A stretch of 64,000 bases of DNA from JBJXGE01 sp046154185 (GCA_046154185.1 JBJXGE010000001.1:1-64000), one strand, 5' to 3'. Shown: positions 34,901 through 44,264, counted from the first letter of the stretch. Program-made: numbers and translations. The notes: generated by a model from the sequence alone, not told the origin.

Positions 34901-35752
34901 AGCCGCGGCGAATTTCGGCGGGCGCTCAGCGCTTACCAACAAGCGCGCGAGTTGTTTCAACAACTCGGCGACAAGAACGGGCTTCTCACCGCCTCCGGCA
35001 ACATCGGCACACTGCAGCTCTATCAAGGCGACTTCGAGATGGCGCGGGCGTGCTTCGTCGAATACTTAGAGGAAGCGCGTCGCCGCGGCATTCAACGCTT
35101 CGTCGGCGACGCCCACACGTGCCTCGGCGCCCTCGAACTCGAGTGCGGGCGCCTCGCGGCCGCCAAAATCGAGAGCGAGCAAGGTGTCGCCGCGTTTCTC
35201 AGCGCGGACGATCAAAACGAAGCGCAGCGCGCGCGCGTGCAACTCGCGGCGGCACTCAGCCGCCAAGGTCAGCACGCGGAGAGCGAGCGCATCTGCGACG
35301 AAGTGATCGCGACCTTGACGGAAAGACGCGGGCTCGACGAGCTGGCAGTCGAAGCCTTGCGCGTCAAAGCAGAATCGCAGCGCGCCAGGGGCCGGCGCGA
35401 CTCCGCCGAGGAGCTGGCGCTGAACGCGCTCGCCGGATTCGAGCGACTCTCGATGCCGTATCAGGAAGGGTTTTGCTGCCTGACGCTGGCGCGCATTTAC
35501 CGCGAGCTGGGTTTCTACTGGGCCGATCAAGCCGGCAAGTTCTTCGAACGCGCCATGAAACGTTTTGAGATGCTCGGCGCCGGTCACGCGCTCGCCTTCG
35601 CGCACCTCGAATACGGACAGTTCTTCGTGATGGCGGAGGAGCGCGAACGCGCCCGCGAGCAGTTTCAAAGCGCCGAGCCTTTGTTTGTCGCGCATGGATT
35701 GACGGACGAGGTCACGCGCGTGCGCCGTGCGATGGAGGAGTTGAACTCATGA
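31934..35752 (+). CDS. Ser/Thr protein kinase fused to AAA ATPase and TPR domains
   Basis: 1272 residues. Residues about 15-285: Hanks-type kinase with Gly loop IGQGGMGQVY, VALK lysine, HRDLKPANVLL (catalytic Asp141), DFG in LADFGLVK and APEQ. Residues about 310-600: STAND-like AAA ATPase with Walker A GERGTGKS (Lys345) and a Walker B like MLVLEDLHYGDE. Residues about 700-1270: a long array of TPR repeats. This is the layout of large signalling kinases in which the NTPase/TPR part senses and oligomerises. TTG start with AGGA 12 bases upstream. Its stop overlaps the start of the sigma-54 activator (ATGA), so kinase and activator form one pathway. Confidence 0.88.
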   Translation: MSTKGPELGQILNNRYQLRRIIGQGGMGQVYLAQDLAHNKPVALKTILSAAEAGEQKRFEREIRALRTLEHPGIVPFHDVGWEGDLLFFVMQYLPGVSLEQVLAARAAPASAEEIVWHLGIVLQLVSALEYLHQRHMVHRDLKPANVLLSLPATNRETPNPGAWIGLRDVSACLADFGLVKTREVDGSLTQTALGTPQYMAPEQIEAAPGVDERSDLYALGVILYRIASGKLPYARLSDVLARKPAAPLRELNPAVPELLEDTVRRLLEFEPYRRPSSAAEVRELLSAVLENRTQQAGEPLVGKLTQPSFCGRAAELATLRETALKAARGAGQWISITGERGTGKSWLLHRSDFKSHALVKDRLTTFAGRFTADRAHNAWRELIEGVLRHVERHHGAARAAAATGRWGRHLQSFLPQLQIDDLLAASPPLENITPEIARERIIDATIQVLTFAAEVEPRMLVLEDLHYGDEFDLEVLRRIVLASLPLPIVVITTHRQELESRLVGFERLQLEFQTEDRLTQINMPPLTRDEAKSMVESMLVPVRQLPADFVDALLERTAGVPLYLLHMLNSLWKRGLLKLGPQGWLVDSAQVRALPIPESTRSHFLMVLEEIPPQELKVLNMAAVAGMEFSFELLLDVLELDEFEIDALCRNLVHAGIFEERLDGFRFQHSFEQEILLERLSKPMRRRLHARIGRVLEKLHAGDVENHLGDIALHMYLGGDQDRGFGYLERAARKAEQSQSYRTALGYCEKALEFAQERGQRRRLLFSIGDLYQKLGDPERARRNYMDTMSLFTAVEQLLIEGSPLTNEDRDELRAYSELLLKFGDLYGQAGDVQPALRNYEKVGLIAQRIEDRSASAFALTRKGAVLAMSEDFDGAEAAYSAAVRSYEDLAPCLGFVVALNGMSHVAVYRGSTELALQHAQRALEISDQIGDRVQSAKLVGTIGNIQRRMGNYDAAVASLERSLELTEKLGDRRSLAMTLGNLGRLHTSRGEFRRALSAYQQARELFQQLGDKNGLLTASGNIGTLQLYQGDFEMARACFVEYLEEARRRGIQRFVGDAHTCLGALELECGRLAAAKIESEQGVAAFLSADDQNEAQRARVQLAAALSRQGQHAESERICDEVIATLTERRGLDELAVEALRVKAESQRARGRRDSAEELALNALAGFERLSMPYQEGFCCLTLARIYRELGFYWADQAGKFFERAMKRFEMLGAGHALAFAHLEYGQFFVMAEERERAREQFQSAEPLFVAHGLTDEVTRVRRAMEELNS

Positions 35753-37602
35753 GTCGCGTCAGTTTCGCGCGCCAAGCGGCGCTCGCCCGCATCCATGTCA
35801 CGCTCGACAGTTTCTACTTGCGGCAAGAGATTGACTGGGACTACGACATCCGTGAGCTGCTCGATCGCATTCTCGATCTCGGTCTCAAGCAACTCGAGTT
35901 CGGCACGAGCCGCGCGAGTGAGCGCGCGCTCATCATTGTGAAGCCGGCCTCCGGTGGTGAACTCGAAGTCGGCGCGGGCTGGCGTGTCGAGGAAGATCTG
36001 TCGTATAGCCGCACGGTCGTGAGCGAGACCATCGCGACGGGTCTCCCGGTGCGCTATGACGATGCTTCCAATGACCCGCGCTTCGTCAACGCCAAGAGCC
36101 TGCAGGATCTCCAAGTCGTCTCGCTGATGTCGGTCCCGATCCTGTCCGAGGCGCGCACGCTCGGCGCGATCTATTTGGAGCGACGCGACGCCGGTTACAT
36201 CTTCACGCCGGAAGATTCTGACTTCTTGCAACAGTTCGCCGCCACAATCGCGCCGTACGTGAAGACCGCGCTCATTCACCAAGCGCACGTCGCCGAGATC
36301 AATGCGCTCAAGTCAGCGCGCGAGAGCGGCGCGGGTCTCCCAAACCTGCTCGGTAACTCGAAGCCGATGCAGAAGGTCGCCGATTTGGCGCGGATCGCGT
36401 CGAGCGTGGAAAAGACCGTGCTCATTACGGGCGAATCGGGTTCGGGCAAGGAGCTGCTTGCACGCGCGATTCACGCGCGGAGTCGGCGCGCCGAACGGCC
36501 GTTTGTGGTGGTCGACTGCTCGGGACTCTCGAGCAGCCTCCTCGAAAGCGAGTTGTTCGGGCATGCGCGCGGCTCGTTCACTGGCGCTATCGCCGAAAAG
36601 GCGGGCGCCTTCGAGGAGGCGAACGGCGGCACGTTGTTTCTAGACGAGATTTCGGATGCGCCGAAGGCCATGCAACAACAATTGCGGCGCGTACTGCAGG
36701 AGAGCGAAATTCGGCGCGTCGGCGAAAGCGAGTATCGCAAGGTCGATGTGCGCGTGATCTGTGCGACGAATCGCGACCTGAAAGCCCAGGTCGAGGCCGG
36801 CCTCTTCATTCACGACCTTTACCATCGCATCCATCAATTTCCGATTCGCATGCCGGCGCTGAGCGAGCGACGCGAGGATATTCCGATGCTGGTCGACCAC
36901 TTCATCGCGCTTTCCGGCAGCGTCAAGAATCCCCCGGTGCGGATGATCGCGCCCGAGGCCTTGAGCCGCTTGGTCGCGCGCGATTGGCGCGAGAATAATG
37001 TGCGCGAGTTGCGCAACGTGGTCGGCCTCGCCGTCGATCTCGCGCAGGGCGCCGAGATCACGCTCGACACCATGCGGCGTACGCTCGAGCTGCGCGGCGA
37101 AACCGGCGAGCGCGGCGGCGACGTCGGGTCGTCCAACCTCGCCGCGCACGGCGCGAACGCGAGTCCGGGGGCGACGGCGCTCGATTGCGACGGCGGCTGT
37201 TGTGCTCTCGACCGCGCGGTGACGAATCGCATGTTCGAGGAGACGAACGCGGAGGATCCCAAGGAAAAGCGACCGTACTACCGCGCGCAACGCGAGTTCT
37301 CGGGCAAACTCATCGTCGAGTGTCTGCGCTACAACAACTGGAAGCTGCGGCCGGCCGCGCGACTTCTCGGCATCAGCGCCGTCAAACTGCGCCAGGATTT
37401 TCGGGAATACCTCGAATGGCTGATCACTCGCGCACTCGCCGCGAGTGCGCCGCCGAATGCGACCGGCAACGAGGCGCACGTGGAACGAACGCTCGCGAAG
37501 GCGCTCGAGATGCCCCCGGACACACTGCGGCGCAAGCTCACCGACCTTGGGCTGAGTCTCGAGGGCGCCGGCATCAAGAGCGAGACGGAGGGAGACGCAT
37601 GA
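35749..37602 (+). CDS. sigma-54-dependent transcriptional activator (GAF-AAA+)
   Basis: 617 residues. Residues about 25-190: GAF sensor domain. Residues about 205-440: enhancer-binding AAA+ domain with Walker A GESGSGKE (Lys234), sigma-54 contacting loop GSFTGA (275-280, Ala to Ser in the usual GAFTGA), and Walker B GGTLFLDEI. The C-terminal 100 residues carry a Fis-like helix-turn-helix (YNNWKLRPAARLLGISAVKLRQDF) and a possible second one. No receiver domain is present; control probably comes through the GAF domain and the kinase encoded immediately before it. Candidate targets are the sigma-54 promoters in this window. Confidence 0.88.
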   Translation: MSRVSFARQAALARIHVTLDSFYLRQEIDWDYDIRELLDRILDLGLKQLEFGTSRASERALIIVKPASGGELEVGAGWRVEEDLSYSRTVVSETIATGLPVRYDDASNDPRFVNAKSLQDLQVVSLMSVPILSEARTLGAIYLERRDAGYIFTPEDSDFLQQFAATIAPYVKTALIHQAHVAEINALKSARESGAGLPNLLGNSKPMQKVADLARIASSVEKTVLITGESGSGKELLARAIHARSRRAERPFVVVDCSGLSSSLLESELFGHARGSFTGAIAEKAGAFEEANGGTLFLDEISDAPKAMQQQLRRVLQESEIRRVGESEYRKVDVRVICATNRDLKAQVEAGLFIHDLYHRIHQFPIRMPALSERREDIPMLVDHFIALSGSVKNPPVRMIAPEALSRLVARDWRENNVRELRNVVGLAVDLAQGAEITLDTMRRTLELRGETGERGGDVGSSNLAAHGANASPGATALDCDGGCCALDRAVTNRMFEETNAEDPKEKRPYYRAQREFSGKLIVECLRYNNWKLRPAARLLGISAVKLRQDFREYLEWLITRALAASAPPNATGNEAHVERTLAKALEMPPDTLRRKLTDLGLSLEGAGIKSETEGDA

Positions 37603-37883
37603 GAGTCGGAGTGATGCGCGTTGATCTGCATTTCCCGGATGCGCAATCGCTCAAGCACAAGCGCCAAATTCTGCTCAGCCTCAAAGACCGCCTCTCTTCA
37701 CGTTTCGAAGTGTCGGTCGCCGAGGTCGGCGATCAAGATTTGTGGCAGCGCGGTGAGATCGGCATCGCTTTCGTGTCACTCGACACCAAAGGCGCCGATC
37801 ATCGAGCGCGCAGCATCGAGGAGTTCATTCGCAGTCACCCGGGCGCCATCGTGCTCAAAGTCGAGCGCGAGATCGTGTATTGA
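37599..37883 (+). CDS. DUF503 family protein (YlxP-like)
   Basis: 94 residues: MRVGVMRVDLHFPDAQSLKHKRQ, then SVAEVGDQDLWQRGEIGIAFVS, the typical DUF503 pattern of a small ferredoxin-like alpha/beta protein. Homologues often sit beside infB/rbfA and are thought to act near the ribosome, but the function is not established. Here it overlaps the end of the sigma-54 activator (ATGA) and is the last gene of that operon. Confidence 0.8.
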   Translation: MRVGVMRVDLHFPDAQSLKHKRQILLSLKDRLSSRFEVSVAEVGDQDLWQRGEIGIAFVSLDTKGADHRARSIEEFIRSHPGAIVLKVEREIVY

Positions 37884-37933
37884 GTCGTGCATCGAGATTT
37901 CCAATGAAGTGGCGCGATCCGCGGGTCATGCAC

Positions 37934-37961
37934 TTGATGGATTACTGCGGTGCTCTATACA
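37934..37961 (+). promoter_or_regulatory. sigma-70-type promoter for the MBL hydrolase
   Basis: TTGATG, 16-base spacer, TATACA, with a predicted start about 37968 and a leader of about 86 nt. Confidence 0.4.
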
Positions 37962-38053
37962 CTTGCGAGCCGCCTACGGAGGTTGCTGTCAGTTGATGCG
38001 CGACGAGCCGCGCTTCCGATTGCCCGAATCCAGCAGATGGGAACGCCGCGCCG

Positions 38054-39598
38054 ATGAAAGTCACTTCTTTCGGTCATAGCAGTTTTCTTCTCGAGATGCT
38101 CTCGCCGGAAGGCGAGCCCGTACGCATCCTGGGCGACCCGTGGTTGTCCGATTATGTCATCGGCGACCTAGTCGGGCGCTTCCCGCGCGTGCGGCTGAAG
38201 CACCAACAACTGCCGCCGATCGATGCGCTCTATTTCACGCATTCTCATACCGACCACTTCGACCCCTACAGCATTTTGGATCTTTGGCAAAACCTGCCGC
38301 AGCGGCCGATGATCCTGCTGCCGCAGAGCATTCAGTATCTCGTGCCGCTTTTGGAGGAGTTTCTCCCGGGCGTGTCGATCACCGTGCTCGAGGACAATTT
38401 GCCGATCGATGTAAACGGCATCAACGTCACAGCGCTTCTGAATCCCGAGCGGCGCCCAACCAACGAGGATGACGTGATGATCCTCGTAGTCGAGAACGAC
38501 ACCGAGGTCTTCGTGTGCGAGTCCGATGCGCTGCTCCCGTTTTATGATCCGGAGGCCCGCGAGGCGATCTCGGCGTACCTCGGGGAAGGCAGCGCGGAGA
38601 CGGCGGTCTTTCTCACGACGAAAAACGAGCTGGCCGCATCGATGGCTTCGCTGAGCGCGAAGTCCGTCGAGGACCGGATCGCGTTCGTCGCCGGGAGCGA
38701 AGACCGCACGCTCCAAGAAGTGACCGAGATCTTTACACCGATGCCGGACCACGAGAGCGACCTCTGGATGAACTCGACGTTGGTGCGGCTCGTCGGCGGC
38801 CAAGGCATTTGTTTTCCACAAGAGGTCGATCCGCAGTGGAATCGCGTGCTGTTTCCGATTCGCATCGCAGACCGCGTCGCGATGGAGCGCGAGGTGGTTG
38901 CGCAGAACGAGATGGCCGTGCAGATCGAGGAGTTCTTGCCGGGCGTTACGCACATACTCGAAAACGGCCAACTCGTCGATCGCCAACCCTGCCGCTTCAT
39001 CGAACTTTTGGACCGCGAGGAAGACCGTGAGTTTGATGGTGAGATCGCGCTGTTTGAAAATTTCCCGGAAGCGCCGTTGCGCGAGGACGTGCGCAACCAC
39101 GATGAGCAGGAGCGCCGAATCCTCGACTTGCTCAACCAGCGCTTCTTGCCGTATCTGATCGGCATGCGCGAACCGCCCGTGCAGCACTTGCTGAGCGGAA
39201 ACGGCGGGCAATACGTTGTACGCGTGCGTTACGGCGTGACCGAAGATTTCTCCGAGCGCGACTACGGCATCAGCTTCGCGGATTTGAAGTTTTCGGCTCA
39301 GCCGCTCTCCGGCGATCCGGACGAAGCGTATTGGGCCAACGATCTCGATGACTATTTCGCGGGGAAGGCCGATGACTTCTCCACTTTCTGCCGCACGGCG
39401 ATCCCTGCCACGACGCGGCGCTTCTGGGATGCACTCGGGATGCCGTACCTGAATAACGACCTCGTCGAGCGCAAGCAGCGCCTACACTTCCAGCGCGCTC
39501 GCGACGGCCAGTCGCTCGCCGATTACGTGTTGCCGTTTTACGAGTTTTATAACTCAACCGAAAATGAGGACTACCCGGTCGACGCCGAAGAGCTGTAG
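38054..39598 (+). CDS. MBL-fold metallo-hydrolase
   Basis: 514 residues. The N-terminal 220 residues form a metallo-beta-lactamase fold: MKVTSFGHSSFLLE, metal-binding HSHTDHFD, and later ligand candidates before VFVCESDALLPFYD. The C-terminal 290 residues are an alpha/beta domain without a recognised name, rich in acidic residues. Family relatives include UlaG-like and other lactonase/phosphodiesterase-type proteins; substrate unknown. It has its own promoter and is followed by the M1 peptidase gene after 84 bp. Confidence 0.75.
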   Translation: MKVTSFGHSSFLLEMLSPEGEPVRILGDPWLSDYVIGDLVGRFPRVRLKHQQLPPIDALYFTHSHTDHFDPYSILDLWQNLPQRPMILLPQSIQYLVPLLEEFLPGVSITVLEDNLPIDVNGINVTALLNPERRPTNEDDVMILVVENDTEVFVCESDALLPFYDPEAREAISAYLGEGSAETAVFLTTKNELAASMASLSAKSVEDRIAFVAGSEDRTLQEVTEIFTPMPDHESDLWMNSTLVRLVGGQGICFPQEVDPQWNRVLFPIRIADRVAMEREVVAQNEMAVQIEEFLPGVTHILENGQLVDRQPCRFIELLDREEDREFDGEIALFENFPEAPLREDVRNHDEQERRILDLLNQRFLPYLIGMREPPVQHLLSGNGGQYVVRVRYGVTEDFSERDYGISFADLKFSAQPLSGDPDEAYWANDLDDYFAGKADDFSTFCRTAIPATTRRFWDALGMPYLNNDLVERKQRLHFQRARDGQSLADYVLPFYEFYNSTENEDYPVDAEEL

Positions 39599-39682
39599 AC
39601 CCGGTGACGCGGCCGGTCGGGCTCACTATCATGGCTCGCCCCACAACGAACAGCCGAACGATCGGCAGCCCTTAGAGTGGAG

Positions 39683-42091
39683 ATGCCGCGCAAAATGCGA
39701 CCCAATTCGCCGAGGAAGCCGCTCCGTCGACGGTCTCTCACTCCGAGCATCGGTCTGCTCGCACTCGTACTCGCGACTGCAACCATCGCCGAGGCGCAAC
39801 CAGGACCTGCAGCAGAGTCACCACCTGCAGACAAGTTTCGCCAACTCGAAGAGCTGTTGCCGACGCCAAACGAAACGCGGACCGCCTCGGGCGCGCCAGC
39901 GCGCGCCTACTGGCAGCAACGCGCCGACTATGAGATTTCTGCGGAACTCGACGATACGCGGCGGACAGTGCGCGGCCGTGAGTGGATCACTTATCACAAC
40001 CATTCTCCCGACCGACTTGGCTATTTGTGGCTGCAACTCGATGCCAATATTTTTCGGCCCGACGCGGACAGTGTGCTCGGCGATCCGGCGCCGGATCTCG
40101 CGCGCTTTTCGCATGCGACACTGCGCGCAATCGTGGCGAGCGCCGAGTTCGATGGCGGCGTCAGCATCCTCGGCGTGCATGCGGCTGACGGGACGCCGCT
40201 CGAACACACGATCGTCAAGACCATGATGCGCGTCGATCTTCCGACGCCGCTCGAGCCACAGTCGTCCATTCGCTTTCATGTCGAGTGGGACTACGCGATC
40301 AACGACTGTCGAACGATCTGGGGTCGCACCGGTTATGAGTACTTCAAAGAGGATGGCAACACACTCTACTTAATGGCGCAGTGGTTTCCGCGCCTCGCCA
40401 GCTACACGGACGTGACGGGTTGGCAACACAAGCAGTTTCTCGGCAATGGCGAGTTCACGCTCGAGTTCGGCGACTATCTCGTGAGTTTGACCGTACCGAG
40501 CGACTTCATAGTCGGCGCGACCGGCGTCTTGCAAAATCCAGAAGACACTCTGACGCCGACGCAGCAGGCACGCCTCACGCAAGCCGAAACGGCGCGGACG
40601 CCAGTGTTCATCGTCACGCCGGAGGAAGCGGTCGCGGCGCAAAGTACGCGTACCGAAGACATCAAAAATGGTGAGACGAAAACGTGGGTCTTCAGCGCCG
40701 AAAATGTCCGGGATTTTGCGTTCGCCTGTTCGCGCAAATTTATTTGGGATGCCCAACGCGTCTCGATTGGCGCTCGGCACGTTTGGGCGATGTCCTACTA
40801 CCCCATAGAAGCCGAGCCGTTGTGGAGCAAGTATTCCACGCACTCGATCATTCACACGCTCGAGGTCTACTCGCGCTACACGTTTGAATATCCGTATCCC
40901 GTCGCCATTTCCGTCAACGGTCCCATCGGCGGCATGGAGTATCCGATGATTTGTTTCAACGGGCCGCGGCCGGAGAAAGACGGCACCTACTCGAAACGCA
41001 CCAAGTACGGGCTAATTTCCGTGATCATCCACGAGGTCGGCCACAACTACTTCCCGATGATAGTGAATAGCGATGAGCGGCAGTGGACGTGGATGGATGA
41101 AGGACTGAACACGTTCTTGCAGTACTTGGCCGAGCAGGAATGGGAGGAGAAATATCCATCGTGGCGCGGCGAACCGCAAAAAATCGTCGAGTACATGCGC
41201 AGCACCGACCAAGTGCCGATCATGACCAACTCGGAATCGCTCCTCCAATTCGGGAACAACGCGTATGCCAAGCCGGCGACGGCGCTCAATATCTTGCGCG
41301 AGACGATTCTCGGCCGCGAGCTCTTTGACTTCGCATTCAAGGAATATGCGCGGCGCTGGATGTTCAAACGGCCTATGCCGGCGGATTTCTTTCGAACCAT
41401 GGAAGATGCCAGCGGCATCGATCTCGACTGGTTTTGGCGCGGTTGGTTCTACACCACTGACCGCGTTGATATCGCGATCACCGGCGTTGAGCACTATCGG
41501 CTCGACGCGGGCGATCCAGAAGCAGCGCGTGATCTCGCGCGCCTCGAGCGCGACGCCGCACCGCTCACGCTCAGCGTCGAGCGCAATAGAGATCTCGAGA
41601 AACGCGTCGAATTCTTCCCGGAACTCAAGGATTTTTACAACCAGCACGACGATTTCGAAGTAACGGAGAAACAGCAGAAGAGTTACGCCGAGTTCCTGGC
41701 GCCACTCGAGGACGAGGATCGGGCGATCGTCGCGAGTTGCGCGGACCTACACTTCTACCTCCTACGATTTCGCAATGTCGGCGGACTAGTGATGCCCATC
41801 CTGCTCGATCTCGAGTTCGCGGATGGCGCCAAAGAGTCCCTGCGGTTGCCGGCGGAAATTTGGCGACGCAACAGCGAGGAAGTCGCGCGGCTCTTGATCA
41901 CTGAGCGCGAACTAAAAAGCATCGAACTCGACCCGCGGCTCGAGACGGCCGACACCGATCGCGTCAACAATTATTGGCCGCCGCGGCCACAGCCGACGCG
42001 CTTCAAACTTTTCAAGGAAGAAAAACTCAAGAACCCAATGCAGGAAGCGGCAGAGCCGGCGGTTGCGCCCGGAAAGGTAGAACGCTTTTAG
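39683..42091 (+). CDS. exported M1-family metallopeptidase
   Basis: About 802 residues with a signal peptide (arginine-rich start, hydrophobic core, cleavage near AEAQ). Gluzincin features: GGMEYP (replacing GAMEN), zinc site HEVGHNYFP and the downstream Glu in WTWMDEGLNTF. The N-terminal beta domain (about 60-270) and the catalytic domain (about 280-600) are as in M1 aminopeptidases; the C-terminal 200 residues are not recognised. Secreted homologues of this group usually occur next to a DUF6702 gene, as here. The start could be GTG 39677, ATG 39683 or ATG 39695. Confidence 0.82.
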   Translation: MPRKMRPNSPRKPLRRRSLTPSIGLLALVLATATIAEAQPGPAAESPPADKFRQLEELLPTPNETRTASGAPARAYWQQRADYEISAELDDTRRTVRGREWITYHNHSPDRLGYLWLQLDANIFRPDADSVLGDPAPDLARFSHATLRAIVASAEFDGGVSILGVHAADGTPLEHTIVKTMMRVDLPTPLEPQSSIRFHVEWDYAINDCRTIWGRTGYEYFKEDGNTLYLMAQWFPRLASYTDVTGWQHKQFLGNGEFTLEFGDYLVSLTVPSDFIVGATGVLQNPEDTLTPTQQARLTQAETARTPVFIVTPEEAVAAQSTRTEDIKNGETKTWVFSAENVRDFAFACSRKFIWDAQRVSIGARHVWAMSYYPIEAEPLWSKYSTHSIIHTLEVYSRYTFEYPYPVAISVNGPIGGMEYPMICFNGPRPEKDGTYSKRTKYGLISVIIHEVGHNYFPMIVNSDERQWTWMDEGLNTFLQYLAEQEWEEKYPSWRGEPQKIVEYMRSTDQVPIMTNSESLLQFGNNAYAKPATALNILRETILGRELFDFAFKEYARRWMFKRPMPADFFRTMEDASGIDLDWFWRGWFYTTDRVDIAITGVEHYRLDAGDPEAARDLARLERDAAPLTLSVERNRDLEKRVEFFPELKDFYNQHDDFEVTEKQQKSYAEFLAPLEDEDRAIVASCADLHFYLLRFRNVGGLVMPILLDLEFADGAKESLRLPAEIWRRNSEEVARLLITERELKSIELDPRLETADTDRVNNYWPPRPQPTRFKLFKEEKLKNPMQEAAEPAVAPGKVERF

Positions 42092-42098
42092 CTCGCGA

Positions 42099-42740
42099 GT
42101 GTTTTATCTCCTGGTCGCGCTCGTCGGCGTCGTCGCGCCGATGCAAGGCTATGGCATCCTGCATCCGTACCACGTCTCGATCGCGGAGGCCGAGTACAAC
42201 CCGACGACGGCGAGTCTCGAAGTCGCGCTGCGTGTGTTTCCCATCGATCTCGAACGCGCGCTCCTGGTGCGGACCGGCCGGCGGCTTGATCTCGACCTGC
42301 ACGCGGATGTCGACCGCTTGCTCGCGGATTACTTGCGCGCCGTCTTCGTCGTCACATTGCCGAGTGGTTCGTTGGCGCGCCTCGCGTGGATCGGCAAGGA
42401 AGTCGGGCCCAGCGAAGCCTGGTTGTATTTCGAGTTTTCCGTGCCGTCGGGTATGGCAGGGGTTCGCATCGACAATCAGATCTTCTTCGAGCTGGAACTC
42501 GACCAGATCAACACGATCAACTTGCGGGTCGATGCCACCCGCAGCACCGTGATCTGTCGCCGCGGCGATGCGCGCCCGGCGGCGCCTTCGGCCACTCCGA
42601 GCCAACTGTCGTTGCTGCGCTCTTATCCGTGTCGCGGCCGATTCCTCTGCGCGAGCGACCGCGCGTCGAGCGCTGTCGTTCCGCGTTGCCAAAACAGCTT
42701 CGAACACCTCATCTGCGTGCGTTTGAACCGCCGACCGTAG
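42099..42740 (+). CDS. DUF6702 family exported protein
   Basis: 213 residues. After a short signal peptide the mature part begins HPYHVSIAEAEYNPTTASLEVALRVFPIDLERAL, characteristic of DUF6702. It starts with GTG only seven bases after the M1 peptidase stop, so the two are coupled. The C-terminal about 55 residues (after TVICRRGD) are Ser/Ala/Arg-rich, contain four of the five cysteines of the protein and do not look like the family; a frame change near 42550 or a lineage-specific tail are possible. Function of the family is unknown. Confidence 0.72.
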   Translation: MFYLLVALVGVVAPMQGYGILHPYHVSIAEAEYNPTTASLEVALRVFPIDLERALLVRTGRRLDLDLHADVDRLLADYLRAVFVVTLPSGSLARLAWIGKEVGPSEAWLYFEFSVPSGMAGVRIDNQIFFELELDQINTINLRVDATRSTVICRRGDARPAAPSATPSQLSLLRSYPCRGRFLCASDRASSAVVPRCQNSFEHLICVRLNRRP

Positions 42741-42920
42741 GCGCGTTCTTGCGCTCCTTGCACCCCGACCACCGCTGGGCTTCCGCGTCTGCGACCGGGC
42801 GAACTGCCCGGCAGGATTTCGTTGGCTCTGCTCGGTGGTCGCGCCGCCGAAGCACGCACGAGTCGCGCGCGCAGGTCTCGTTCTTGCCGCTCCTCCCTGC
42901 GGAGATGGAGCGACTCGCCA

Positions 42921-44264
42921 ATGATTTACAGCAACGCCGCGCGACTCCGCACGCGCATCGGAACCGTCGCGACGCTGGCGATACTCTGCGCGAGTTCGGG
43001 CTTCGTGGCTGCGCAACAGCCGCGCTCGCCGAGTGCCTTCGAGCTTCAAAACCTGACGAGTGAGGAACTCGAATCCTCGGCACGCAACGGCACGCCGTTC
43101 GTCTTGCAACTCGGCGGACGCACGCTCGCGCTTGCGTTGCATGCGGTTGATTTGCGGTCCCCGCGGTTCAGCATCAGCGCCGGCCCGTTAGGTCACAGCG
43201 AAGCGATGCACCTGCGAAATTCGAAAACCTACTCGGGAACCGTCATCGGCGAAGCCGAGAGCCAAGTTCGATTGAGCGCGTGTCGCGGCGGAGTGCGCGG
43301 CTACGTCAGAGACTCGCAAGGTTGGACGTTCGTGACTCCGACCACGGCGGACGCTCACGCGACGGGTGGTGAGCATCAAGTGTACGCGGATACCGCGCTC
43401 GACTCGCGGTTTCACGGTGAGTGCGAAGCGCTGCTGAGCGTCGAAGCGCTCGACGGCAGTGCCGCAGCTCAGAGCGCGCCCGCCGTCGAGGGCGATTCGG
43501 CGCCGCCGATTGCCGCTGGCACGCTCTTGCGCGTGCTCGAAATCGCGGTCGACGCCGATCAGGAGTTCTATGCGCGCTACGGCGCCGGCTCGGTTGCGGA
43601 GATCGAAGCGACGCTCAACGAAGTTGACGGCATCATGCGCGCGGAACTCGGCGTGACGCTCTCGATCGTCAGCATCCACACATGGGTGTCCGAGCCGGAC
43701 CCGTACACGGCAACGGCGGCGTCGACTTTGCTCCAAGAACTTCGCACCGCGTGGACCATGTCGTTTCCGGAAGTCGATCGAGATGTCGTGCACTTGTTCA
43801 CTGGCAAAGACCTCGACGGCAGCACGGTCGGCATCGCTTACACGAGCGTGATCTGCGTGACGAGTTTTGCCTATGGACTCTCGCAAGATCTCGTTTCGAG
43901 CGCGTACATGCCGCTCCTCACGGCGCATGAGCTCGGCCACAATCTCGGCGCCGGCCACGACACTTCCGGCACATCGCCGCAGTACGTCATGTATCCGAGT
44001 CTCTCGAGCCAAGTGCTCGATGAATACAGCGACGGCAGCACGACGCAGATTCTCGCGTATCTCGACACTGTGTCGTGCTTGGAGCAGATCGAAGAATCGC
44101 CACCGCCCGGTTCCGGCGGCGGCTCGCCGCCGCCCGGCCCGAGCCCCGGCGTGCCGGCGAGCGGCGGCGGCGGTGGCGGCCCGCTCGATCCGATCACACT
44201 CGCGATCCTTTTATTCGTGTTCGGCGCAGCGCTAAAACGCGCGAGCCAACGCGTAGGCGTGTAA
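42921..44264 (+). CDS. reprolysin-like (M12B) metalloprotease with GlyGly-CTERM-like tail, paralogue 1
   Basis: 447 residues. Signal peptide 1-31 (cleavage near FVAAQ). Residues about 35-165 resemble the ADAM/reprolysin prodomain: TYSGTVIGEAESQVRLSACRGG with Cys121 in cysteine-switch position. The catalytic domain has HELGHNLGAGHD (zinc histidines 336, 340 and 346, catalytic Glu337) and Met-turn YVMYP. The tail (about 390-447) is Gly/Pro/Ser-rich, ends in GGGGGG, then about 17 hydrophobic residues and LKRASQR: the tripartite sorting signal recognised by rhombosortase. Expected route: Sec, type II secretion, trimming by the rhomboid encoded downstream, surface attachment. ATG 42921 has GGAG ten bases upstream. 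Confidence 0.85.
   Translation: MIYSNAARLRTRIGTVATLAILCASSGFVAAQQPRSPSAFELQNLTSEELESSARNGTPFVLQLGGRTLALALHAVDLRSPRFSISAGPLGHSEAMHLRNSKTYSGTVIGEAESQVRLSACRGGVRGYVRDSQGWTFVTPTTADAHATGGEHQVYADTALDSRFHGECEALLSVEALDGSAAAQSAPAVEGDSAPPIAAGTLLRVLEIAVDADQEFYARYGAGSVAEIEATLNEVDGIMRAELGVTLSIVSIHTWVSEPDPYTATAASTLLQELRTAWTMSFPEVDRDVVHLFTGKDLDGSTVGIAYTSVICVTSFAYGLSQDLVSSAYMPLLTAHELGHNLGAGHDTSGTSPQYVMYPSLSSQVLDEYSDGSTTQILAYLDTVSCLEQIEESPPPGSGGGSPPPGPSPGVPASGGGGGGPLDPITLAILLFVFGAALKRASQRVGV

Noticed and set aside
42554..42740. Separate small gene at the end of the DUF6702 frame
   Set aside because: No start with ribosome binding site and no family; treated as the tail of the DUF6702 protein, with a possible frameshift noted.
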